Below, one piece after another: positions 24,501 through 36,200 of a stretch of 64,000 nucleotides of DNA. Each line of letters begins with the position of its first letter. The stretch's first letter is position 1. Below the pieces are notes generated by a model. That model was not told where the DNA came from, did not search any database, and worked only from the letters and a program-made list of their open reading frames with translations. Both the position numbers and the translations under genes were made by a program. Source of the stretch: Eucalyptus grandis (lineage: Eukaryota > Streptophyta > Magnoliopsida > Myrtales > Myrtaceae); assembly GCF_016545825.1 (NCBI RefSeq), contig NC_052618.1, positions 22,519,561 to 22,583,560 of the forward strand. Reading direction: 5' to 3'.

Positions 24501-26306
24501 CGTATTTCAAGCAATAAATAGAATTACAGTCAGCCAACTCTTCTTACGCTGAATGTCTTGATTTGAACCCACAAGGATGCTGCTAGGATCACACGTTTTC
24601 TTAATGGATCATCTTTTATGTCAATATTATATGAGCCCATCATGAAGTTCTAGCTTTAGTTGGTTTTGTCACGATGTGGCAATATCATTTTCCTGGGATT
24701 GCTGAATTTGATGTCGATCATGTAATGTTCTCGTGCAGACGTTGAAGGAGAGTTGCAATGCTAGTTACACTGACATCGATGAAAGCACATCCTCCCCTGA
24801 ATGCTATGAGGCATATGAATTTTATTCTCGGGTAAGTGATTTAAACCTTGTTCTTGTGCATACTACATGCAGTACATGACATTATATCATTGTGGAGATT
24901 CTTGTTATTGAATTTGCATTTTCTGTGCAGCTTATCAAAGACATAAACAAAAACGACATTTTGGAGCCTAAATGCGTCTGGGCATCCCCTAAATCCGGTG
25001 GAGAGCTCAGTTATAGATCTCTCGAAGAGAACCCCGATAACTTCATTCTCTCGCCTCCCAAGATCCCTGAATTTTGGTGCCACGTGAGTCTCTTCTCTCT
25101 CTGCAGACTTGTTTTGTCTCAGCAATAAGTACTAAATCTGCAATGAAATTACACCCAAGACTTGTAGATCAAGCAATCTAGTATGGTATCATCGTTCATT
25201 TCAGCATGACCAACCATGTTGCTTCGAGTCTCACATACAAATCTCCAATTTGTGCAAATTTTAGTGAAAAATCGATGTCTGGCATTGGTCTTGATTAGCT
25301 TGACGGTGTATGAAGAGTACTAACATGCATTGACTTTGTCTGCAGAACTTCAACTATGCCATGTCCTACTGGTGGGCAAACGATCAAGGCGTTCAGGAAG
25401 CTCTTGGCGTGCGGCTGGTACACTCCCAGTGCTCGCGTCATTCTCAGAGAAGCTCATAATCTTAAAGTTGTTACTTAATTTCGTTGTTTTGATCTCTATA
25501 ACCAGGGAACAGTTGGCGACTGGGTTAGATGTAACAAGTCACTGCAGTACACAATGGATGTAAGCAGTGTCCTCGATGTTCACCAGAACCTCAGCACCAA
25601 AGGGTTGCAAGTTCTCGTATACAAGTAAATTCAAACATTCTTGTTCAATGTCCTACCTCATAGTTCCTCTATCTAGATCCACACCGATCGAGGCATAAGT
25701 CAAACTTTCTCGTGGCCGAGACGAGAAAAATCCACTGCTTTTCAGCTGATTACCGTTTCACTCTAATTGAAGTGGTTTTGCTCTCTTGCTGAACTGTTGT
25801 GAAACTTTCTTGTTTTCACAGTGGCGATCACGACCTCACCATCCCAAGCACCGGAACGCAACAGTGGGTCAAGGTGCTTGACCTGACGATTGTGAATGAT
25901 TGGCGACCGTGGCTTGTCGATGGCCAGATTGCCGGGTCAGTAATCTCGAGCGGACGTTCTCATCTCTTTAAACCTTTCTGGTTTAGTTCTTTCTTTTCTG
26001 TTTTGTGATTACAGAGTCCCGAATCCTTTCTGAATTATTTGACGTATGCAGTTATACCATCAAGTATTCGGAACACGGTTACAGACTGACCTATGTTAGT
26101 CTCAAGGCAAGATCGATATTTCTCTCTGAATCTTTCGTCTTTACGAATTACTTGCTTTCTTCTCGGAAGTTAACTCATTTGTCTGCGCACGCGCGCGCGC
26201 GTTTTTCGTGCATGTACTGCAGGGGGCTGGTCATTCGCCTCAAGAGTACAAGCGACGAGAGTGTTACGAGATGTTTCGAAGGTTCATCCATTACTATCCA
26301 ATCTAA
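21512..26306 (+). CDS. Serine carboxypeptidase-like protein SCPL-1 (14 exons, 464 aa)
   Basis: Exons: 21512-21636, 21722-21858, 23367-23443, 23730-23852, 24003-24105, 24218-24255, 24347-24448, 24739-24831, 24931-25083, 25346-25417, 25506-25624, 25822-25935, 26052-26106, 26223-26306. Together 1395 nt, open throughout. Residues 1-21 form a hydrophobic secretion signal. The oxyanion-hole segment WYSGGPGCS is at 70-78, the nucleophile in DSYSG at Ser173, the GDHD motif with the acid residue at 382-385, and the catalytic His in GAGH at 441. N-glycosylation sites NIT, NAS, NKS and NLS are present. Clade-I plant SCPL proteins are vacuolar and include acyltransferases that use 1-O-glucose esters (sinapoyl, galloyl) as well as peptidases; the substrate cannot be told from sequence. 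Odd points: Val171 where the family has Gly before (D/E)S, YSGGPG in place of LTGGPG, and a GC donor in intron 13. Intron 2 is 1.5 kb. Confidence 0.93.
26107..26222 (+). other. GC-AG intron (intron 13 of SCPL-1)
   Basis: The donor is AAG|GCAAGA, a well-formed non-canonical GC site, and the acceptor is ctgcag. The same GC donor is present in SCPL-2 (37919), whereas SCPL-3 has GTAAAG at the equivalent place. A (CG)n run lies inside the intron near 26188-26202. Confidence 0.85.
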
Positions 26307-27640
26307 CTTGCGACCGGAGAATTGAGGAGACTAGCTTGATATGCAATAGTTTCGGATTCTTTTCTCCTTGCTTTGTCATAAATTTTGTATCCGTAAAACC
26401 GGTGTAATCAGTCAAATAATGCAAGTTTTCAATTGGGGAATTTGGGATCACAGTGTCGATGCCGATGCCGATGGTCATGGATCGACGGCCTGAAGAATTT
26501 GTTAAATGATTTGAAGAGAGATGCCTGTACATGATCCTTCCGCATATTATGCAATTGATCGTCATCACTTCTCTTTCTGTTGGGAGTTGATCATGACCCC
26601 TCGTACTAAACCTTCCAAAGTGAGACTTGATGAATGATTTTGATTGTTATGCAGTGAAAATACGGTGCTATAGACGGAATATCCTTGAACTTGGATAGCA
26701 TAAATCTAAATATGACTCACTTACATTTTACCAAAAAAATAAAAATAAAAATAAATAATATATATATATATATATGACTCACTTACATATCGGATAAGTT
26801 ATTTGGGCCGTATCGGTAGGATTAGATTATGCCACCCGAATAACATAAAATAAAAGTGATTTGTCCCTCTCTCGCTCTCGCTCACACGAGTAGTGGTGCA
26901 CCCGGATAGGTTTCAAATGGCTATCACAATAAGGCAACTAGCTAGGCTACGGTTACAAGTTGACACATGTCTGGTTTTTTCCCCGATCTATATATTTGAT
27001 GTTTTTAGCCCTATCATGGTAAGTCTATCAAAATACTACAAAAATTTGTGTATGTTAAGCCATCATATCGCACCGCATCCAATCTCGTTAATTTAATACT
27101 TCATCGATCAAATGAAGCTCAAGAGACGTAATAAACGGTCAAATAACGCATTGAATTTCTAACAGATAAATGTGATCCAAATTTGGACAATGAATCAAAC
27201 TCTCCTAAACCTAATAGTAAATATAGATAATCCTAATCCTATGTTTATTTCTATCCTAGTCCTGCTCTGTACCATCACACCCCTCGTGGAGTCCTTATCC
27301 ATCTTTGAACCCCTTTTAAGTTTCCAAGAATTTTCCAACTCGAGTGCAGAAACCATTGACTCATCAGGTTTCCATCTCGTGATCCCTGTATTTTGAATTA
27401 ATTTTTTTTTCCTCTCTCCTTTTAATTTCTAATTTCTGTGAAGCACATAATCATTTTTTATTTATCTATTTTTAAGCCCATTAGTTTCGCGACTTCCGAT
27501 GATAAGTCAAAGAGATACGATGTTTTATCTTTATCTTTCCAACAATTATCGTCGTCATCGTCATCATCACTTACGCCAGAAAAGCGTGACGGATTTGGCA
27601 TGAAACTAGCTTCCAGATAAGCCCCACGGCAGCAATCCCC
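26307..27640. other. SCPL-1 3' flank and SCPL-1/xylose-isomerase intergenic DNA
   Basis: Duplicated in unit 2 at 38119-39400. It contains the SCPL 3' untranslated region and an (AT)n microsatellite at about 26755-26776, which is much shorter in unit 2. No gene is seen. Open stretches near 27170-27400 recur in unit 2 only because the DNA is duplicated. Confidence 0.6.
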
Positions 27641-28563
27641 ACGCTTTTCGAAAATCTCTCCCGACCCACTTCGATTTCGGGTTGGATTTCTCCTGGGTTC
27701 CTGTCGTTTTCTTATAAAGAAGTCGTCTTGGCCACCGCCGGCAATAAGCAGTCTTCGTCTGTCGAGAGAGGCTTTGATCGACTCTGCAGCTTTCGCACGC
27801 CCACGGCTGTCTCGGGTGAAGCTCTAGTTTTCTGTGGACGTTCTTGGGTTGATTTTCCGCTGCTTTCTTTGGTGTTTCCTGGGGTATTGGTTTCCTTTGC
27901 ATACGTGAGAAGTTAGATGCAGTGTTTCCCCGAGTGATCAGTGGAATTGCTGCTGCTTGTTTGTGTTGATGATGATTTGAATGTGTTTGCTTACATGTCT
28001 GATGATTTCGGGGTGTCACTTGCCTGCTTGGTTGTGTCGGTGATGATGTCTCTGCCGACCCAATTCGAATTTGGGTAGGATTTTTCCTGGATTTATGGTA
28101 TTTTCTTGTAAATATGTCAGTCTTTTCCGCTGCCGCATAAGCAGTCTTAGTCTGTCGAGGGGCTTTGATCGACTCTGTAGCTTTCGCAGGCCCACGGCTG
28201 TTTCGGGTGAAGCTTTAGTTTCTTGTAGAAGTTACGCGGTTGATCTTCCGCTGCTTTCTTTCTTTTTTTTTTTTTTTTTTCCTGGGTTTTGATTTCCTTT
28301 GTATACGTGAAACGTTAGATGCTGTGCCTCCCGAGTGATCAGTGGAGTTGCTGCTGCTTGTTTGTGTCGATGATGATGTAAACCTGTTTACTTACATGTC
28401 TGATGATTTTTTTTTGGGCGGGGTTGCACACTGGTTTTGGAATTTGGGTCGATGGGTGATTTTGATTTTTTTCTTTTGTTCTTTTTTGGTTTGTTTGTTT
28501 CGATTTGGATTGATTGTAATGTAATCGGTATTGCTGTTTGTGTTGCAGAGATAGATTGCGCGC
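27641..28563 (+). promoter_or_regulatory. Orphan copy of the xylose isomerase promoter and leader
   Basis: Matches 39415-40326 in front of the intact xylose isomerase gene. A TATA box lies at 27713-27718. The leader contains an internal duplication: gcagtcttcgtctgtcgaga near 27749 and gcagtcttagtctgtcgagg near 28141, about 390 bp apart. A 5'-UTR intron acceptor (gtgttgcag) lies 15 bases before the start codon. It has a pure T-run near 28265 not seen in unit 2. Confidence 0.75.
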
Positions 28564-28632
28564 ATGAAAAGAATGGAGTTGGGGAAGATTTTGTTTGTTC
28601 TTCTTTGTGCTAGTCTGGCTATAACAGGAGTG
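28564..28632 (+). pseudogene. Orphan first exon of xylose isomerase (truncated duplicate)
   Basis: Encodes the 23-residue signal-peptide exon [15 protein letters not shown] then ASLAITGV. It differs from the intact gene by one residue (Thr for Ala) and still ends in a good donor site, GTAAAA. About four bases later the match to xylose isomerase ends and unrelated AT-rich DNA begins. Exons 2-20 are absent. This is the breakpoint scar of the tandem duplication. If its promoter copy is active it could splice into unit 2 DNA, but no obvious partner exon was found. Confidence 0.92.
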
Positions 28633-28636
28633 GTAA

Positions 28637-28849
28637 AATTTACCAAATGCATTTTTATTGAAATATAATAATAGAAAGAAATAATAAAATTATACAAGTT
28701 TATCAAACACATTTCTATTCCTGGAGTAGAAATTTTTTGTTGTTACCAAGTATATTCTTATACTCAGAAATTAGTCCCAAGAACAGAAAAAAAAAATTAT
28801 TTTTATTTAAAAATTATTTTCCGGAACGGAAACTTTACCAAACGTCTTG
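28637..28849. other. Junction filler between the two 12-kb units
   Basis: About 210 bp of AT-rich DNA present at neither equivalent end. It contains three copies of a tttaccaaacg-like motif (near 28637, 28697 and 28830) and resembles a hAT-type MITE. Its presence exactly at the unit junction means either that it was inserted at the breakpoint or that it helped make it. Confidence 0.5.
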
Positions 28850-28854
28850 CTTAT

Positions 28855-29425
28855 TTTGCGCTTGTTTGGCACTTGTTATTGTTGCTTTTATTTGCGCATC
28901 ATAGTGAATAAATTTGCTTGCAGTTACAAATTTTGTGAGAACGTCATCATCAATCTAACTAGCAGGATGCTTGAGTTGTGGTTCTATGACTTCTCGAAGA
29001 TTCAGTGGAAGCTCTCATCTCCCGGTCTATATCTAGATATGGGAGTTTCTTAAAAGTGTTTGAGATATATTGGTTCAACATGTTATTGTTGTTGTTGTTG
29101 TCTCCATATGGTGTAGTATTGAGGACGCTGAATTTATGGTGCACATTGCAAGTCACAGTTTCTAGAGGGAAAGATTTCCGTGTGTGCTCATCACTAATGA
29201 TTTTGGTGATCGGCGCTCATTGTTCTTTGATGCTATTAGCCTATTAGGGATCTAATCTTTTGGGACGATAGCGTGCTTAGAGATGCAAGTCTTGCTCTTT
29301 TGTTTTTGGATTTTGTTTTGTTTTGCAGTTCTTTTGGGATTTGTTTTGCTCGGAAACTTGTTATATTCCTCTCATGTTTGATTATAATAAATGAACGAAA
29401 TTTTTTTTTGACCAAAAAGAAAATC
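28855..29425 (+). mobile_element. LINE-like 3' tail, unit 2 copy
   Basis: Counterpart of 15985-16455, longer by about 100 bases (the stretch with gggatctaatcttttgggac). It ends with the same ataaatgaacgaaatttttt and gaccaaaaag tail. No coding domain is seen. Confidence 0.4.
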
Positions 29426-31045
29426 CTTCAAACATCTCTCTGTCTTTTAAGTCTTGATTTCAGCTAGAAATATGCTCACATCGATCTCATCATGCCTCAA
29501 CTAGCTTAGCAAGATGCTTCATTTCTTTCAAAGAGGTAGACTATTATGTCCTTTATTCGATTTGGTATCTTCAAATTAACCCACTTAAAGAAATGGCTTA
29601 AAGAAATGGCAACAATCTGTACCATTGAACTTAGCTCAACCATAAAATCCTTAATCTTGATTTTTCTTGTTCCACCATAATAATTGGTGATTGAATACCA
29701 CGATAGCGTTTACTCTAAGTGTACATCATTGAAAGTTATGGCCCTTGGTTAAGACGCTGGCTCCGTAATTCTTCTACTTGCTATTCTTCAATATGAGGAT
29801 TAGGGTTCCTTGTGCCAACATTAGGGATTGCAATCCAACTTGGGGCTCATTGTTTCTAGAGTTTTATATTTTTGAAGAGTTAAAGTTGGAGAACCGGCAT
29901 CATTTTCACCGCTGTAGACAACTCAATTAAGTTAATGACACCTAAGAGAGAGAAATCAATAAATGAAGCTGCGCATCATTCCCTATCCATCAATTTGGAT
30001 GGAGCTAGTGGAGGAACTTAATTGCACAAATATTAAGTTTAAGAACTTGATTGTAGACTATTGGTATATTTGTGCCTGCTTCCCACCCTTCCCTCTCTCA
30101 ACACTATGTGGAGCGTGCCTGGCATGACCCCTCTACTATTGTGATGGGTCACGTCAATGTGGTTCGTTCATTATGAATCGTGCTCATTCCAAGGATGGCC
30201 TTCGCATGACATGGCAAGCCGGCACGTCTCAATGGTTGCTCATGGCTATTGAAGTAGCCATTTATGAAGAAAGACTACTTAAATTGCCGTTGTGCTGCTT
30301 TGTTTGATAAATCTTTTTAAAAATTTATGCTAACTCCTCACACAAAAAAATTCCATTAAATCTCTTATGATTTGAAAAGAAAAAAAAATACATTCTTAGA
30401 TTCGTTTGTTTTTTGGAAAAATAGATGATTTGATAAATAATTTCCAAACAATAATTGATTGTATTGTTTACAAAAAAGAACTAACAGAAAAAATTTCATT
30501 GTTCAGAAAAATATTTACACATGAATTGTTGTTGATAATGATAATAAAATATTTTTCATTAATTAATTATTTCAAGTGATACAAATAATTATTTTTAAAA
30601 ATATTTTTAAAATCATCCATTTTTGTGAAATAAATACATCCTTGATCTTATACTACTTGTTTACAATATGTCATTCTCACTCTTGATCTTCTTCTAAATT
30701 TTCTACTCATTCATAAATAGAGTAATTATGACAAAAATTACTTTTTGAGAGTCCTATGGCATTTTGAATATATATTAATTACTTGTTTGTTTCTAGTGCG
30801 AGGGTTCTACTTAGTTGTGCCTATTAAAGGCAGGTTATTTTATATGGAACCAGGATTCACACAGTGCCTTCTTGTCACGTGACTCCAAGTGACTGCGGAA
30901 TAAGAATCAACTTGAGAGTCCATGCTACTTAAGGTGTAAAATTTTCAATTATTTTACAACTCAATCTATTCCTTGAAATTCGTTCTTTTATATTGTCAAA
31001 CTAAACAAAGTCATAATTATATTCTCACTTCAAAGAGAACACTGT
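29426..31045. repeat. Block A right part, unit 2 copy
   Basis: Near-identical to 16455-18085. It contains only non-coding, AT-rich DNA. The segment at 30330-30640 carries the same AT-rich stretch as unit 1 with small deletions. Confidence 0.7.
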
Positions 31046-31049
31046 GCTT

Positions 31050-33236
31050 GCGATTAGATACGTTGGATTTGGGGATGTTGTTGGGCCATATACTTCTTCC
31101 AGGGATCCAATTTGACTTTACAACTAAAATCCAAGGAGACCACGCTCCCACGTGCTACATCTCAATTACATTTCTTATCCACCCATTCTATTGACGATTT
31201 CTAATATAATGCAATATAACATATTAAATTCTAGGTATTCCTTAACAAATTTATGAATGCATTACGCATGTTGGTTGAAAACTAATAATATATTGAAGAG
31301 AGAAGGGAAAAAAAAGAAGCAGCCCTACCCTAGCCAGAAAGACGGGCTGGTTAGCGACAAATTGGAAATGTGGTTGGTCCACCCGTATTCCCAAGTCTTT
31401 TGTCCGCTCCATCTCCACTCCCAATCGCTAATCTGCGAGCTTGATTGACAGCAATTTAAAATTGTTTCTGGCCCACAAAAATATACTTGAAATAGTTGTG
31501 ATCACTTGTTTGTTATTCATATAAGTTAAATATTTCAAAATTCTAAAGTTTCACGACGGGAAATCTACAAGCTCTATGGAGTGAAATTTTCTCTAGAGTA
31601 GTTTGATTAGCATGATTCTAATTTGATTAAGTCTTAGAACAAGTGTAAGCCGAAATCGAAACAAAATCATGCAAGCCGAAATTGAAACAAAACCACGCTA
31701 CTAATTGGAGAATTATAAAAAAAAAGTTATAAACCTATTATAATTGTGCTAATTAAGCTCTAAACTTATTTTTTGGCAATTATGTCATAAATCTTTTCAA
31801 TTAAGCTAGTTCAGTCCATTAGGCCAAATTTGACCAACTGGGGCTAATGAGGATGCTTGTGACGTTGACTGTCCAACCAACGTCGATGCAAATAATTTTT
31901 AATAATATTTTATTTTATTGAATTTTCACATTTTTCCCCCTCCTTTCTCCCTCTTCCTCTAGTTGTTGTTGAACTAAGGCAATCGGTTAGTGGCTAGCTG
32001 GAGAAGGGCTAGCTCACCTTACTGTTACTAGGCGAGGGCGAGCCTTGCTAGTGGCTTGGCGAGGGCAAGCCTTGCCAGTGGCTTGGCGAGCCCCGTCGAT
32101 TTGGCACGGCTCGCTTTCGCCAGGCTCACCCTCACCTATCGACAGTGAGGTTGAGCTTGCCAAGGGCTTGCCTCGCCAATGATTGGGTGAGCTTGCCCTT
32201 GCCTAGCTGCCATTGGCCTGGCCCTCAATTGCCGACCGGCCAAAGGAAGAAGGAAGAACGAGGAAAAAAAAGATATTATTTAAAAATTGTCTACGTTAGC
32301 GTTATTTGGACGATCAGTGCCAATTGGCCCAATTTGGCCGGATAGACTAAATTGATATAATTGCAAGAGGTTTAAGACTTAATCAGCCAAAAAAATAAGT
32401 TTATGACTAACTCTGCACAATTGTAATAGGTTTATGACTTTTTTGGTAATTCTCCTCGCTAATAATTGAACCGTGTAGGTTTTCAAGAAATTGTTTTGTG
32501 TAATACGTGATGTTTGGTTCGCTAAATGAAATAAAGCGGGAACACAATCATTATTTCAAGAAAAATACTCAATCAATCACAAACCTATTGTGCATATGTC
32601 AATTTAGTTGTAAACTTTTTAATTTTGTCAATTTAATCTTAAACCTTTGTGTAAAATTCTAATATAGTTCTTTCAGTCAATTTTTTGTAGCTCCATTGAC
32701 TTGATCTCAAATATAAGTGGCTACATTCATATCAAAGTATCACCAAGTCAATTACACCTTCAAAAAAATATCTCAATCCTACTCCCCAAATCACCACAAC
32801 ACAAATAGAGAACCATGAAAGACTTAGAAAACTTCCTACCAACTCTAACACTACAAAAAACCAACACAACGATGCATCATATGCACAAACTAAATACCTA
32901 TTGATATATCTTATCTTTTTTCACTCGTGCAAACTCCTCTTTCAAACTTCTCTTTTTGTCTTTTGAGTCTTGATTTCAGCTAGTAGTGCGTTCTTGTCAA
33001 TTTTGTCATGTCTTAATTGACCTGATTGACAAGATGCTTGATTCCTTTCAAGGAGGTTGGCTATTATGTCCTTTGCCCAATCTTGTACCTTCGAAATAAC
33101 TAACCTGAATAAATGACAACAACTCATATCATCAAACTTAGCTCAACCATAAAATCTTCTTCTTCTATTTTCACTTATTTCGTCGTGAGAATTAGTGATT
33201 GAAAACCACAATAGCAGATTACTCCAGGTCAACCTC
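31050..33236. repeat. Block B, unit 2 copy
   Basis: Counterpart of 18100-20345, including its GC-core foldback element at about 31705-32455. A short segment present in unit 1 near 19690-19790 is missing here (join near 32685). Non-coding. Confidence 0.7.
31705..32455. mobile_element. Foldback element with GC-rich core, unit 2 copy
   Basis: Same inverted ends as 18688-19454 (gagaattataaaaaaaaagt left; the reverse of ggtaattctcctc right). The core at 31980-32250 has an extra gcttggcgaggg repeat unit, showing the core grows and shrinks by slippage. Confidence 0.7.
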
Positions 33237-33246
33237 ATTAAGAACA
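33236..33246 (+). other. Deletion junction removing the SCPL-2 promoter
   Basis: Unit 1 reads cctcattaagagttacgc at 20338 and gcacaaagttgctgctgaag at 21464. Unit 2 reads cctcattaagaacaaagttg directly. The 1.1 kb between is gone. The junction is about 48 bp before the SCPL-2 start codon, so little more than a short leader remains. Confidence 0.9.
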
Positions 33247-33290
33247 AAGTTGTTGCTGAAGCAGCAACTGCGTGAAGCGGCGCCAAGAAA

Positions 33291-36200
33291 ATGACCAAGA
33301 TTTTCTTGCATTTGCTGCTTCTTGTGGCCTTCTCGGCCAATGCAGCTTTGGGAGGCCAGATCGTCAAGGCTCTTCCCGGTTATGATGGTGAACTTCCCTT
33401 TAAGCTTGAGACTGGGTAGGTGTTTCTTTCTTGTTCTTGTTCGCTTTCCTTCAGGGTAAACAGAGAGAATTGTGATGTTGGGTTTGTCTTGATTGTTTAG
33501 GTACATCTCTGTTGCGGATGCGGAGATGTTCTACTACTTCATTGAATCGGAGGGAAACCCTAAAGAAGACCCTCTTTTGCTCTGGTACAGTGGAGGCCCT
33601 GGTTGCTCTGCTTTTAATGGCCTCATTTTTGAAAATGGTCAGTCTTTTCTCAATTGTCATTTCATGGTTTGTTGTGCAAGGGGGCGTTTTTGAATGCGAG
33701 TCCATCCCATCACTATGGACACATTTTCCCTATCGGCATGACTATATTCACTATTCCGAGATTCAATTTTGATCGCCTCCCCTGCTAGGATTGGAAACCC
33801 TGTATTTTACCTTCCCAGAAAATTGAGTTCTTGGGTTTTATTTTGGGCAGTTGTATTCATGGTAGAAACTAGAATAGGATCAGGCACAATGACGTTATAG
33901 GATTCATTAGCTGACTCCACCTGGCAGGAAAACATGGTTTGTTGTTTCTGTTGTTGTTGTGTTCATAGTGCAAACTTATATATATTTCCTTAACGTATAG
34001 GGGCCACAGGTCAGTTTTCTAAAATTGACAGTTAATATTCATAAGTTGACTATTTAAAGAGAAACTTTTTTTTTTCAGACAAGAAACTAATGTTTATTGA
34101 ATGAGGACAATGGCAGACAGATGCTTTCGTCACTTTGCACTATCTGTAATGAATTTCTGTTTTGTCAAGGGGCGAAAGGATGAAAAGAAATAGCAGAAGT
34201 AATATGTTGTCTGGTGGGTCATGAACCGACAAATAACCGGGATGATAGATGCAGTTGCAGTACTCAAGTTCTTGCGTGATTAAATTTGTGGTAGGAAGCA
34301 CCAATATTGAATACTAATTCTTGAGACACGGCAAATCATACTTGTATATACTGAGCACCAGCCCAATAGACTGATGAGCAAGACTTGTCCGTCATGTCTT
34401 GCTCTTCTATATACTAAGACTGGTATGCAAAGTTAGTATACTAAGTGGAAGTGGCAGATTGTAACTCAGAATATAAACAAAGTGGACCAGTGTCGCCTCG
34501 TTATTTAGTATATTGCTTTTGCATTTAATTCTAATATACCTTGCATTATTTTTTGAATAGTCCTGTTTGATTTCTGTAGCCCAAAGGATCAGTTGATGCT
34601 GATAATATGTGGTGCAACTAGTCTCACTTGTTGCTCTCAGTCTGAACTATAGCAAGAAGCAGTTATATACCAAACAGTCAAATGTTTTTCCAGTTACTCA
34701 TGGTTGCATATTTAGTATCAAGTCCCATCTTGTGCTTTGGTCTCTCTTAGAGGAGAAAAAGCTCACTCGATATTGTTTTCGAGTTTAGAGATAATTGTAA
34801 AAGCTTGGCTTCTTATAGGGAATGTGAAATTGACAACGGTTTCATGGAAGTTTAATCACTTTTATGAGAATCCCATTTTGAAATTGCCAGTCGTTTTCTA
34901 GCTGTTCCAAGTCGGAAAGTCTACAGAGAATTGAAAATTTATGAAATGCTTAACTCTAAAGTAGGACCCAAATGATTGCATAATGTCCATCCCAACCCAT
35001 GTTGTTAAATTGATGCATATTAGCATTGCAAATTTGGAGACACTTCATGTTTTTCATCTTCCATCAGTGATTGAGAATTGATCTGGCTCGGTTTTCTAGC
35101 ATAATTACAGCCTGAAGAAGTAGAATCGTTGGCAAAAGTTATTATTGGTGATATTTTGGCACTGACTTTTAAATTTTTTTAGGTCCGTTACAATTCAACA
35201 TCACTGAATATGAAGGAGGTGTGCCACAGCTGGAGTACTATCCATACTCTTGGACAAAGGTATTCTGTTTCGGATAAATTTCTTCGTATCTTACTTTACC
35301 CATTAAACATGTATATTGTTTTTCTTAGTCTTGAAAGCTTTGTTGACACCTGGGACTGATGCACTTATTGAATGTATGAATTCTTTGTTCTCCTTTCATT
35401 TTTGAGCATGACAAATGACTGCCTAATTCTGTGATGTTTTATGTGCTTATAGCCCCAAAATCACATGTTTTTATCTCTCGATTTTTGTCATTTTTTTTTC
35501 TTTCTTCCTTCTGGTGCTTTTGCGTAATAAGTGTGATAAATTTCAGACAGCAAGCATTTTGTTCGTTGATGCACCAGTCGGTACTGGCTTCTCTTATTCC
35601 ACAACTGCCTCTGGTTGGTACACCTCAGACACACAAGCTGGCTGGCAAACCTATAAGTTCTTGAGAAAAGTGAGTAAAATTCATCAAAGTGATGTTGTAT
35701 TTCGGTTTTCACTTCTGAGAATGCAATTGAGTAAATTGTTTTTTTTTTTCCCTTAAGAAGCATCAATTAGAAGGTCGATCTGCTTATTTGATGAGATTTT
35801 GTTCTTTGTTTGGAATGCAGTGGCTGATTCAACACCCACAGTATTTGAAAGTCCAATTATTTATTGGCGTTGATTCTTATTCCGGCATTTCTGGCAGTCT
35901 CCTAGTCCATCATATTGTAAATGGTAAGTAGCCATGAGCTTTGATACTAGGTTACATTTTTCGTTTCAGCTTTCTGTTTTTGAACATTCTGAAAATGGGT
36001 TGTAATGCTCAAACTCTACTGATTGCACATTTCAGAAAATGAAGCTGGTGCTGTCCCGCGCTTGAATCTCAAGGTATAAGGGAAATCTAAGCTCGGCTTC
36101 AAGTAATAATTCAGACTAGCCTAATAATTGCAATCCGTAATTTGTGCTTTTTACATTGTTGCAGGGTTACATTCTTGGATGCCCACGAATTGATGCAGAC

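Larger units (their letters stand above)
15981..28636 (+). repeat. Tandem segmental duplication, unit 1 (about 12.7 kb)
   Basis: This unit matches 28850-40397 almost throughout. Order: LINE-like tail, remainder of block A, block B, SCPL-1, its 3' flank, the xylose isomerase promoter with internal duplication, and xylose isomerase exon 1. The match ends just after the exon 1 donor site (ggagtggtaaa). It is about 1.1 kb longer than unit 2 because unit 2 lost the SCPL promoter. Coding exons are nearly identical and even introns align nearly base for base, so the duplication is recent. Confidence 0.95.

Noticed and set aside
27172..27396. Open frame conserved at 38966-39196 in unit 2
   Set aside because: Conservation is explained by the recent segmental duplication; the reading has no signature and lies in promoter-proximal DNA.
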